64,000 bases of DNA, taken from contig OZ037861.1 of NCBI GenBank assembly GCA_964035575.1, positions 744,001 through 808,000 on the forward strand, read 5' to 3'. A program made the position numbers and the translations under genes. The notes under the pieces were generated by a model. That model saw nothing but the letters and a program-made list of their open reading frames with translations, had not been told where the DNA came from and searched no databases. Origin of the DNA: Rhynchopus sp. YZ270_cl-10. Its lineage: Eukaryota; Euglenozoa; Diplonemea; Diplonemida; Diplonemidae. This document shows positions 53,656 to 64,000 of this stretch, one piece after another (positions within the stretch are counted from its first letter, which is position 1; every line of letters starts with the position of its first letter).

Positions 53656-55881
53656 CGGAAATTGACCAAAAACGAGAACTTGTCCATTTCGTCAAATTGA
53701 CCCCACCACTGGCCGGACGGATTCCGAAACTGCAAATGCCGCTGTTTAAAAGCAGCAGGTTTACGCAATTTCTTGCAGGTCAAATGGGGGAAACGGTACA
53801 CGTGTCCTCCATTCTCGCATTATGTGCAGCATTTGTGACCACTCACCAAGGCATCTTTTTCATCGCCGTTTTCGATTTTATATTGATTTGTAGGGAAACA
53901 GCACAGAAGTGGGGAAATTTGGGGGTGTGGGGACCGAAAAGCAAGTCAAAAGTGCAAAAAACGGCATTTTTACCCAATTTCACCCAATTACGCCCAATTA
54001 CAGCCCAATTACACCCAATTACAGCCCACCGACACCTGGAAAAAACGGTACAAAAAACGAAAAAAAAAAAAGTGGAGTTGAAATACAAAAGCCCGGTGAC
54101 AGTGTACCAAGAATCTGAGGTATCTTGGGGCATTCTTCGAAGCTGTATTTCTTTCAGCAACGTGTATGGTGTGGCTGAGGGGGGGTGCTATTTTGTGCTA
54201 CTTTCTGCTACTTTCTGCTACTTTCTGCTATTTTGGGGTCGTCAGCCACACCAGTGTATCTTTTTTTTTTTTTTAGATGTGTGCGGTTTTTTTCTTCTTC
54301 TCTTTTTCTTCTTTGTTCGTTTGGTCTTCACTATTTGTTCTTTCCAGTTCTTCATTTCCAGTTCGGGTGATGGAATGGGTGGGCAGTGACCTTTTCTCCA
54401 GTGGCGGATAGAGTGATTCTCAGATTCTGTACCCTTTTCCATGTATGCCCAGTCGTGTGTGTCTGATGGTTCTGCATCAATGCCTTCCATTTTTTTTTCA
54501 TACAACACCCCGGGGGGTTCGATAACCCCACGGAGTGTCAGTGCCCGCGTTGCCCAGAGACGTTTTGCACTATCAACGTCACTTTTTTTTTCTCTCCGAG
54601 ATGTAAAATGTGAAAGGCACAACCATCTTTTTTTTGTTTTGTTTTTCTAGCTGGTCTTGAGCAGCGAGGTAGGTTCATCTTACACACACAGTGCTCTCAC
54701 AGATCCTCCACAAAAATTCCCCCGCCCCACTTTCTTCGTAAGCAGGCCCTTCTCGCCCCCCTCCATGGGTCCTGAACTACACAAAATGTATTAAATAATA
54801 AGTGTTCAAAGCCTCTCTCTCTCCCCCTATCCCTTACTACTTCCACGTACTTATTAGAATTGTTGTCCCCTCATGCTGCTCTCCCCCCCCCCCCCTTCTT
54901 CACGTGTCCAAATGTTTGACGCATAAAAAGTCAATATAAACAAAAACCGCTCCCGCCCCCCGCCCTCTTTTTTGTTTTTCTCTTTTACTGCAATAATGTC
55001 TCAGCGTCCCCTCATCTTCGCCTAGAGAGGAGTAAGTCTTCTGGAATGAAGCGCCATAGAGGGTGAGAGTCCCGTCCTTCCTCCTAACGCCTGCTTCTGC
55101 TGCAGAGTCCTGCGGTTCTGCTCGGTGGTTTCTTTTGCACGTTGCCGCCAGCTCCAGGTTCTTTGCCAAACTGATGTGTCGTATGGCATGGTGTCCTTTG
55201 GGAAGAGTGCTGGTGCTTCTTCTGGTGTTGATGGGGTGTGTGTGAGACCATATCCGTCTCCGTCACCGTCTGTGGTGGATGGCACGTCCATCGTGGTATT
55301 GTTGGAGGGTGCTTTCTCTGTTGGGGGAAGTGTGTTCAGGAGAGAGCCTGTAGTGTGTCCATTTGGCCCTGCATGGCTTTTGAGTTGTTCTGCTGTGGAG
55401 TGCGTTGTGGGCCTCCAGCACCCTCTCCTCTTTTCTCGGTGGGATGTGGGCGGGGTGGTGTGTCACTGTGTGCTGGTTGGTGGGTAGTGTCGGTAGCAGT
55501 CGGTTCGCTGCCTGGTTGATGAGTGCTGTCGTTGTTGTTGGTTTATCCTGCGGCGTTGTTGTGTGAGGTTTTTTTTTTTTTTCAAAAAAAAACCCCCTCA
55601 CACAATAAGATACCTCTCCCCACCCAAACACCCCACAACTTAAATGATGTGTTCATCAACCCTACCCAAAAGGGCCATGTTCTGCGCAAGAATTACCCTC
55701 ACTATATATGGTGTGGCGGAAGGGGGAGGGTGCTATTTTGTGCTATTTTCTGCTGTGTTGGGGTCGTCCACCACACTAGGCCTCAAAACTACCCTACCCA
55801 ACCCTCCTTACCCCCACAGAAAGGGGGGAACACACCCCACCTGAAGCTTTTCGTTTTTGCTTTTTGCGTATTTCTTTTTTT
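53656..55881. other. Intergenic: repeat pieces and one unassigned GC-rich stretch
   Basis: 53657-53760 is a family H copy. Small foldbacks with ends GGTGTGGCTGA and TCAGCCACACC occur at 54168-54252, with a related one at about 55709-55779. 54536-54590 is family E. From 55040 to 55560 composition is GC-richer and several frames on both strands are open (for example 55125-55487 on + and 55022-55291 on -), but none resembles a protein family I know. A decayed gene is possible. Confidence 0.45.
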
Positions 55882-57893
55882 CACGGGTCAGGAAAGATCT
55901 TTTGTCTTTTTTTGTCTTTTTTCGAGAATCTCGGGAGAAAAAAAAAAAAAATCAAGATTTTCAGGATTTTTGTCTTTTTTTTTCAGGATCTCTCGAGATC
56001 TTTGAGATCTTTGAAAAATCCTGGAAAAAAAAGGAAAAAAAAGGAAAAAAAGAGAAAAAAAGATGAAAAAGATCTTGAAAATCTTTTTTTTCTCAAAAAA
56101 AAGATAAAAAAGATTTTTGGGATTTTGAAAAATCTTTTTGGGAAAAAAAAAAAAAAAGATTTTGAAAATCTTTTTTTTTTTTTTCAAAGATTTCTCAAGA
56201 TCTCGAGATTTTTCATGAAATTTCATGGATTTTTCCAGGATTTTTCAGGATTTTCCCAGGATTTTCAAATCTTTTCTCTTTTTTTTTTTCTCCCAAAAAC
56301 ACGGGTCAGGAAAGATCTTTTTTTTTTTTTTTTTTTTCGAGAAAAAAAATCCTCTTCTCCCGAAAAAAAAAAAAAAAAAAGATTTTTGGGAGAAAAAAAA
56401 AAACACGGGTCAGGAAAGATCTTTTGTCTTTTTTTGTCTTTTTTCGAGAATCTCGGGAGAAAAAAAAAAAAAATCAAGATTTTCAGGATTTTTGTCTTTT
56501 TTTTTCAGGATCTCTCGAGATCTTTGAGATCTTTGAAAAATCCTGGAAAAAAAAGGAAAAAAAAGGAAAAAAAGAGAAAAAAAGATGAAAAAGATCTTGA
56601 AAATCTTTTTTTTCTCAAAAAAAAGATAAAAAAGATTTTTGGGATTTTGAAAAATCTTTTTGGGAAAAAAAAAAAAAAAGATTTTGAAAATCTTTTTTTT
56701 TTTTTTCAAAGATTTCTCAAGATCTCGAGATTTTTCATGAAATTTCATGGATTTTTCCAGGATTTTTCAGGATTTTCCCAGGATTTTCAAATCTTTTCTC
56801 TTTTTTTTTTTCTCCCAAAAACACGGGTCAGGAAAGATCTTTTTTTTTTTTTTTTTTTTCGAGAAAAAAAATCCTCTTCTCCCGAAAAAAAAAAAAAAAA
56901 AAGATTTTTGGGAGAAAAAAAAAAAGAGAAAAGATTTGAAAATCCTGGAAAAATCCTGAAAAATCCTGGAAAAATCCATGAAATTTCATGAAAAATCTCG
57001 AGATCTTGAGAAATCTTTGAAAAAAAAAAAAAAAGATTTTCAAAATCTTTTTTTTTTTTTCCCCCAAAAAGATTTTTCAAAATCCCAAAAATCTTTTTTA
57101 TCTTTTTTTTGAGAAAAAAAAGATTTTCAAGATCTTTTTCATCTTTTTTTCTCTTTTTTTTCTTTTTTTTCCTTTTTTTTCCAGGATTTTTCAAAGATCT
57201 CAAAGATCTCGAGAGATCCTGAAAAAAAAAGACAAAAATCCTGAAAATCTTGATTTTTTTTTTTTTTCTCCCGAAAAAAGACAAAAAAAGACAAAAGATC
57301 TTTCCTGACCCGTGCAAAAATCTTTTTTTTTTTTTTTTTTTTCGGGAGAAGAGGATTTTTTTTCTCGAAAAAAAAAAAAAAAAAAAAAGATCTTTCCCGA
57401 CCCGTGAAAAAAGAGAAAAGATTTGAAAATCCTGGAAAAATCCTGAAAAATCCTGGAAAAATCCATGAAATTTCATGAAAAATCTCGAGATCTTGAGAAA
57501 TCTTTGAAAAAAAAAAAAAAAGATTTTCAAAATCTTTTTTTTTTTTTCCCCCAAAAAGATTTTTCAAAATCCCAAAAATCTTTTTTATCTTTTTTTTGAG
57601 AAAAAAAAGATTTTCAAGATCTTTTTCATCTTTTTTTCTCTTTTTTTTCTTTTTTTTCCTTTTTTTTCCAGGATTTTTCAAAGATCTCAAAGATCTCGAG
57701 AGATCCTGAAAAAAAAAGACAAAAATCCTGAAAATCTTGATTTTTTTTTTTTTTCTCCCGAAAAAAGACAAAAAAAGACAAAAGATCTTTCCTGACCCGT
57801 GCAAAAATCTTTTTTTTTTTTTTTTTTTTCGGGAGAAGAGGATTTTTTTTCTCGAAAAAAAAAAAAAAAAAAAAAGATCTTTCCCGACCCGTG
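55882..57893. repeat. 2-kb palindrome of tandem units rich in AAGATCTTT
   Basis: Two forward units (55882-56403 and 56404 to about 56900, period 522 bp) face two inverted units (about 56905-57406 and 57407-57893, period about 487 bp). Unit borders are marked by ACGGGTCAGGAAAGATCTTT and its inverse AAAGATCTTTCCTGACCCGT. The interior is A/T runs with GATCTT and CCAGGATTTT blocks that are themselves palindromic. The outer edge is 27 bp before the ATG at 57921. The whole would extrude or fold into one giant stem. Confidence 0.9.
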
Positions 57894-57920
57894 TTTTTTT
57901 TGAAAAAAAAATCAAAAAAA

Positions 57921-60900
57921 ATGCATCGCGAAGAAGAGGCCGACAAGAAGCGAGGAGGGTCTGTCGTGTCCAGCCGTGTCCTCTCCCGGCAGCGTGTGGT
58001 GGGGCATTTTGTTGGCGGGAACGACCATCTTGGGTGCTGCGCGGACGGTGCCTTGCTCTTCTCCGCTGGGTCTCTCCTCGTCGCGCACGACTGGAAACGC
58101 GATACACATCGTGTTTTGCTGCCTACAAAAAAGATTGTATCCTGCGTCGCTGCACATCCTACTGCCGCTCATATTGTTGCCTCCGCTGAATCGAGCGGCC
58201 TTCACCGCATCACCGTCTGGGATCTCAAAAAACGTGCCTCTGAGAATGTGATGAGGCTACACAAAAAGCGGGTGGCCGCAGTCGCATTTTCAGGGGACGG
58301 TTCTCGGCTGATCTCCTGCGGGGGTGGGGAAGTGTACGTATGGAGGTGGAAGACCTCTGCTGCAGCCACGTTGCATACGTTGGGATCACCCTTTTCGTGT
58401 GTTGCTCCAATGGCACCGTGCAACATGGGGTTTCTTGTGTTCGGGACGGATTCGCTCCTGGAGGCAGTGCCGTTTGAGGCGGACAAAAAAAAGGGAATGC
58501 CGAAGTTTAGGTTTCGAGATATCGATGGGCGTACCTCCGTGAATTTTGTTGCTGCAGCACAACATAGTGATGGGCACGTTACTGTTGCGGTGACCCAGGA
58601 GGCTCACATAGCCGACTTCAAATCGGACGGAAAATTGGTAAAATGGGTGCGAGGCTTGCGTTCCGACGATCGAAAGCAAGGGGTTCACGTAACAGCATCG
58701 AGTATAGGACCCAGATGTATTTGCATTGGTGCGTCCAATGGAAAAATCAATGTGTTTGACGCAGACACCTTTGGCTTTCAGTTGTGTATTACCGAGAGAA
58801 GCGGGCAGTTGCATGCGAGCAACCCTGTTGCGGCAGTGCGGGTGGATACCGCGGTGAACGTCACGATCCATGCGGTGTACATGGACAAGACCTCGACCCA
58901 CGTTGAGTTAACCAGCCCAGACAGAGGTACCAAGCTCCTCAAATCCTCTCAAACAACCCGCGCTATCCATGGCACCGCAGTATGGGGTATGGCCTCAGCC
59001 GTCTCCCCGCAGGGTGCATTATACCTCGCGTCTTGCTCAGAGGACGGCAGGATCTTGCTTTGGCTGTTAGGAGGGGTCGGGGATAAGGTGAAGTCCGCCT
59101 GGCTGTCGCAATGCCTGGTTGAGTACCGTGAGCGGAACGGTGCCGGGAGTGATGGGGAATGCCAGCTGCGAACCCTCGCGGTAGATAAGGAGATTTGCAC
59201 GCTTGCGGTCGGAGATAAAGCGGGGAATGTGTACGTTTTTTCGGTGGATGTGACGGCATCAGAGCCGGCGTGGTTGACCCTCCTCTCTGTCATCGAAGCG
59301 CATGACGCAGAGGTGCAGCAGCTCAGCTTTATCCGCCCCTCCGACCGTTCTTCAAACTTTCTGTATCTGCTTTCCTGCGCTCGCGACGGATTCATCCATT
59401 TTTACCACTATTCAGATGACATTGAGACGCTCGATTCGGGCCGTCCCTGCCATACTTTGCTTCACACCTTTTCTCATGGTAGTGGTCGTGCTATTACTTC
59501 GGTTTATTTGAAGGAGGTGGCGCACGACTCTTATTTATTGGTGTCAAGCAGTGCGGACGGGAGAATCACCAACGAAGCCTTTACGATCGAAGGCAATACA
59601 ATCAACGTCACCTCAGAACCTTCAATCCAAGGAGACAGTGCTGTCTTGGATGCGTCGCCTCATCCGGGAGGCGCCTTTTTGTTAACAGTCGGCAAAGCAG
59701 ATATGGTAACGGTACGCCACCTTGCACGCTCCGGCGCTATCGGTCAAGCATACCGAAACTACAGAGTACACAGCGGCAAAGGACATTATTTAGTTCGCAT
59801 CGATCCTACCGGGAGATTCGCGGCCCTCGCCTCCTATGATGGTACCGTCACCCTCATTGATTATCTCACCGGAACCCTTCTCGCACAAACCCCTGTTTCT
59901 GGTGCCCAACCTACCTCTCTTGCTTGGGTGCAAAGTACGTCGCCTCAATCTGAATCTGAGGCGCGTCTGCAGCTTATTGTAGGGGATGCGGAGGGGTGTT
60001 TGACAGTATGGAAATGCTCTGCGGCGGCTGCGGCAAGGTTGTTGGAGGAAGGGGCAGGGTTAGCCAATCCTGCACCCGCTCCTCAAGCAACCACCGCAGC
60101 GCAACGACGACGGTCCACCCAAGACAACATCGCGGCGCAGCTCCCCCCACCTCCTCAGGACCCACGCCTTTTCAACAGCGGGGTGCTCCGAGATGCTGGG
60201 GTCGGAGGAAAATGGCATACCGCCGCATATCAGGCGTTCGTAACAGATCAAAAACAGTTTCCCGAAATGGACACCCGCTCCACCATGAGCAGTGTCTGGG
60301 GGAGCACCTCGGGAGGCCACCCGACCCTTCCCGAACGGCATCACGAAGACCCCATGGAAGCGATCGACAGCTTTCCAGAAGTCTGCTCCGGCAGTGATGA
60401 TGAGGCAAATCGCAGTGGAGCGGGAGGGGGAGGGGGAGGAGGAGGAGGGGGGGTCGAGCTCACCAGAAGGTCCCTCTGTGCAACCAGTGATATCGAGGCG
60501 CTATTAACCGGAATTCGCGCACCATCCCCTTCAGTACAACCAGAGCAAATGAAAGGAGACAATGTGCCGCCAATGAGAAGGTCGTTGACATCAAAATGGA
60601 TGCAGGATCATAAAGGCAGTTTTGCGGATATTGTGAAAAATATCGATCTGGCGGGGGAGAATGAAGGGAAGAGAGAGCGAACACCAAGCGATCCGCACCC
60701 TTCGATTTCTCCGTACCCTGATGAATTGGTGGTTGAAGACCTGATGGGGGATGAAGATATTCTTAGCCCATCGGAGTCTGAAAAGCGAGCGGTGGAAGCA
60801 GGGGTTGCGGCGGAAGAGAGTGCTGCAACCGCCGCTGCCGCAAAAGCTGCTGCGGAAGCTGCTGCGAAGGCTGCGATTGATGCGGAAATCGCTGCAGAAA

Positions 60901-62487
60901 TTGCGGCACAACAAGCTGCCGAAACTGCGAAGGCTGCCTTCGAACATCACCTCCTATCTCTTCAAGAAGAAGAGACTCAGTTACGACCTTCTATTACAAC
61001 ACAAGAAATTCAAATTCGAGACGATTTTGCGACCCTCTACATCTCCGAAGCACGACTCGCAGAGAAAAAGGAAAGAGAAGCCGAACGGAGACGACTGGAA
61101 GCGGTGCGGGCCGAGCTTGCGCATCTCCAACAAGAAGAACGGGAGTCAACTGGAGTACAGGAACACTCCGAACGCTTAGAGATTCATGCTGCCGAGGCGC
61201 AGTTCCGCGCACAGCTTGGCATGCAATATCGTGAGTCCTCCGCCACCATCACTGCGATGCTATCACCACCACCTCCTCAAGCCTCAGCCATCCTCCCCAT
61301 TGGTGGCGTTATGGAGACCTTGCCGCAGGAGGATATGATGGGAGGAGGAGGAGGAGGGGGAGGTGATGGTGTCAGAGACTCCCCCGACACCCCGCTGTCG
61401 CCGTCAGACGTGAAGCAGATTCTTGCGCAGAGGAGGGTGGAGTATCTCGCTCGCGGGGCAGGGGAGGAGAGGAAGGGGGTGGGGGTGGAGGAGGAAGAGG
61501 AGGAGGAGGAGGGGGTGAGAGAAGAGGAGGCAGCGGAGGTGCAGCCGGTGCGGTCGTCGTCGCCGAAGATCCCGCCGCAGGAGGTATGAGGGGGGGGAGA
61601 AAATGAGGGGGAAAAATATAGTTTAGTGCCCTAGTGTGAGGTTGGTTTGGGAAAATATATTTTTGTTTGCAATGATCCCCGTTTCATCTGGCTGATGAGG
61701 TGGAAGGCGGGAGTAGCACATATCAGCTGTAAACCACGAAATGGTTGGGGTGTCCACCCACCCGGTACACCCGGTCATACCAAACACTGTTCACAAGAGA
61801 GCTTTTTGTGTTTCAACTCTACAAAAGACAGCAATAAAAAAAAATCCATTTCAAAACCCTCTACAGCCCGCACACCAACCAGCTACGCAATGCCACACCG
61901 ACCCGGCACGCACCAGCATGGAGAGCCTCCCCTCTGTCTCGCAGCACTCCATCTCCCTCGCCGCCTCCACCGCACGCCTCTCGCAGAGCGTCGCTGTGCG
62001 CAACTCCGCCGCCTGCAAGGAGGGCCTCGACAAGCTGGTGGAGGGGATGAGCGCTGTGTGCGAATCGCTTGGGGTCAGCGTCCTGCCATACGGGCGTGGC
62101 GGAGGGGGTGCTGGGTTCGACACAGTGCACACCACGTCTTCCTCGGTGTCGCTCCCACACCGACGGTCCTCCTCAGCAGAGGACGACACAGCAGCGGTGT
62201 TGACATGGATGCGTTCTACCATTGACGGCTTTCTCGTCCCAGAGGAGCTTGCGTCCCCGGGGTGTGATGCAAGCATGGTGAGTCTGCCGACGCAATATGG
62301 GGGCGGTGGTGGTGGGGGTGTGCACAGCCTTGGTGCCTCACACTCCAGTCTCAGCCTCCCTGTCGCAGATGGAAACAGCGGGGTTGGCGGTGCAAGTGCG
62401 AACCCAAACGTCGCAAACCAACAAGAACTCATGATCCAAGAAGTTCTCCGCAGACTTCAATCCGGACAAGCCCTTCCATCTCAGTGA
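57921..62487 (+). CDS. Large WD-repeat scaffold, WDR62/MAPKBP1-like (two exons)
   Basis: Exons 57921-61583 and 61867-62487, phase 0; 1427 residues, near the roughly 1500 of animal WDR62 and MAPKBP1. Residues from about 20 to 700 are two consecutive WD propellers (IVASAESSGLHRITVWDLKK, VYVWRWK, SEDGRILLWLL, VIVGDAEG-like blade ends). The order of blades and the ICIGASNGKINVFDADT element resemble that family, in which they scaffold JNK signalling and spindle-pole or basal-body functions. Further on come a Gly run (about 834-846), an Ala-rich coiled coil (960-1010), charged helices, a Glu run (about 1190) and a Ser/Gly-rich C-terminus ending in an amphipathic helix (EVLRRLQSGQALPSQ). The splice is inferred: without it a GTATGA read-through stops at 61589 while the downstream frame lacks a clear start. 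The intron holds a family C repeat. The start is the first ATG after the palindrome. Confidence 0.82.
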
Positions 62488-64000
62488 AAAAAAGGGGGGG
62501 GATGGGTGGAGGGGGAGAGGAGGGGAGGGAGGGGAGGGGGTTTTTGGAGAAAAGGTGTGAAACTAAAACAGAGTCTTTTTTTCTTCTCCAAAAAGGGAAA
62601 CAATACCATACGTAAGGAAAAAAAGGGGTGTGTGTAGGGGAAGGTGCTTGCCAAAAAGGAAAATGACCCTCTTCCTCTCCGCTCTTTTCTTCTGTTCTTA
62701 ACCACGTTGTTTTCTGGTGTGTGTGGGAGAGGCATACGTTACAAAATATTTTTTGTTGGACCAGGGACTGTCTGTTTTATTTCAAGGTGACTAAGTGACA
62801 AAGAGGCTTAGGGTCATCTTATTAACTTTTTCTGGTTTTTTTTTAAAAGTCTCGTGTGGTTGTCAAGAACCTTCAAGATGTCTCTTTTATTGGGCCATCT
62901 AAGATCGTCTCTGTGAGACATGCAATAATCGATACCACCCCTCAACGATTTTTTTTTCCCTTCAAAAAAAAAGCAGCTATTTTAGAAAATTAACCAAGAA
63001 AAGATATTGAGCAAAAACTAAACTAACATTTTGCCACTTGATTTGTCCTCACTAATCTACTACTGAGTCTTTTTTCGTTGACCGCAGCCATTTTAGGAAG
63101 CCATTTAGGCTCTTACCCTGGGTGGCGCACATAATAATTGATTGGGGGAGGGAAATGATTCAAAAGGAAAAAGCGTGAGGACAAATTTACCGTTGGCTAA
63201 TCAAGTTCAGTTTCTAATAACACTGCGTGTAAGCAAAAAAAAAAAAAAAACACGAAAACAAAACGGGGCCGCTCGAGCGTGAGTGCTCCAACCTATCTGA
63301 GCACGCACACAGAATTGTTTTTGTCCAAAAAAAAATTTTTTTTTCTCAACTGAGGAAAAGTAGCTCTGAGCAAACCCCGTGGAAGAAGTGTGAGGATAAA
63401 TTCACTTTTCCTCACACATAGCCACTTTTCCTCACGCAATTTGGAAAAGTAGCAATAATTTTTGGCTGGGGTTTGTGTAGAAAAAAGCCTATGTGTAGGC
63501 TTTTTTTGGTGTGAGGAAAAGTAGAGGGGGGGTCGAAAAAAAATTGGGTGGGAGAGTGGGTCATTTTGATATATCTGCTTCACATTTTGTCACCGTGACC
63601 AACATGACCATTTTTTGGTCCATTTTTTCGGCCAAAAATTTGGTACCACAGGGCTATACCATATTCTGGATTATCAATCTTTTGAAAATACGGCCTGGTA
63701 TTCGGGCCAAAATGTCCCATGGGGCCCATAGTAGCCTTACTGGGTGTCGAGCAGAGCCAATCTTAATAGTGAAATTCGATTTTCTGTGAAAAATATTCCC
63801 ACCAAAAAATCGTCTTTTTTTTCTGCATATTCACCCCACACTTCTTCCACGGGGTTTGCTTAGAGCTACTTTTCCTTCAGTTGAGAAAACTATTATATTC
63901 TGGTGAAATATTCACTTTCCCTCCACTCGTGCCCTTTCAGAAACTCGTGGCTGACTTTATCCCACTCGCTTCGCTCGTGAGATAAAGTCTATTACCCCAC
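62488..64000. other. Downstream region with family A copy and foldback element
   Basis: A G-rich then T-rich trailer follows the WDR62-like stop. Family A is at 62783-62830. A foldback spans about 63340-63892. The window ends with the hairpin ACTTTATC / GATAAAGT at 63954-63988. No gene is seen. Confidence 0.55.
63340..63892. mobile_element. Foldback element with about 60-bp TIRs
   Basis: TTTTCTCAACTGAGGAAAAG, CAAACCCCGTGGAAGAAGTG on the left pairs with CACTTCTTCCACGGGGTTTG, CTTTTCCTTCAGTTGAGAAA on the right. The interior repeats TGAGGAAAAGTAG several times. It does not match the other TIR families in the window. No coding frame. Confidence 0.65.

Noticed and set aside
52587-54389. 600-codon frame through the 7-bp array
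   Set aside because: The periodic YCVLCTV sequence is forced by a stop-free 7-bp unit in every frame and the flanks are not protein-like.
55022-55631. Gene on either strand in the GC-rich stretch
   Set aside because: Several overlapping frames are open on both strands, which signals composition rather than coding; none has a recognisable domain or splice pattern.
55864-56991. 375-codon Lys/Phe-rich frame in the palindrome, and its counterparts on the minus strand
   Set aside because: It arises from A and T runs; composition and symmetry follow the DNA palindrome, not a protein.

Overview
This window is nuclear DNA from a unicellular eukaryote (a protist). Genes are split by spliceosomal introns whose donors are almost always GTATG and whose acceptors are mostly C/A-rich and end in CACAG. 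TAA, TAG and TGA all end frames, so the code is standard. Intergenic DNA is crowded with long T and A runs and short dispersed repeats. No rRNA, tRNA, CRISPR array or virus-like element was recognised. The fused APS kinase - ATP sulfurylase - pyrophosphatase is an arrangement known from heterokonts (stramenopiles), which hints at that group but does not settle it.

Layout. 12-2445: a sialic-acid lyase frame that splices in phase into a deoxyribose-phosphate aldolase, probably one bifunctional protein with two Schiff-base aldolase domains. 5949-9736 and 12498-16279: two trifunctional PAPS-forming genes, membrane-anchored by different N-termini but with no visible difference over 3.6 kb that includes five introns. 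18405-27474: a broken fragment and seven tandem intact genes, each a ubiquitin-like domain plus a WD-type propeller, with mosaic variation between copies. 28645-31127 and 43781-48260: two paralogous kinesin-3-type motors; the first has Cys-rich repeats and a C-terminal membrane segment, the second has two introns of about 1.1 kb, one holding a foldback element. 42014-43233: a ubiquitin-like plus leucine-rich-repeat gene whose frame is interrupted by a 14-bp tandem duplication; a decayed copy of its ubiquitin-like domain follows. 57921-62487: a two-exon WD-repeat scaffold resembling WDR62/MAPKBP1. All credible genes lie on the + strand.

Between the genes are a 2.2-kb inverted-repeat element (33605-35835) with a second, reversed partial copy near 50.66-51.44 kb; hairpin MITE-like elements; at least eight dispersed short repeat families, some with conserved hairpins; an 815-bp array of a 7-bp unit; a related 8-bp array; palindromic GGTACC clusters; and a 2-kb palindrome of tandem units ending 27 bp before the WDR62-like start codon.

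The genes do not form one pathway. Themes are sugar and aldehyde metabolism (sialate, deoxyribose phosphate), activated sulfate supply, microtubule transport, and expanding ubiquitin-like/repeat-scaffold proteins of unknown function. All coordinates and splice models were read by eye and have no transcript support.
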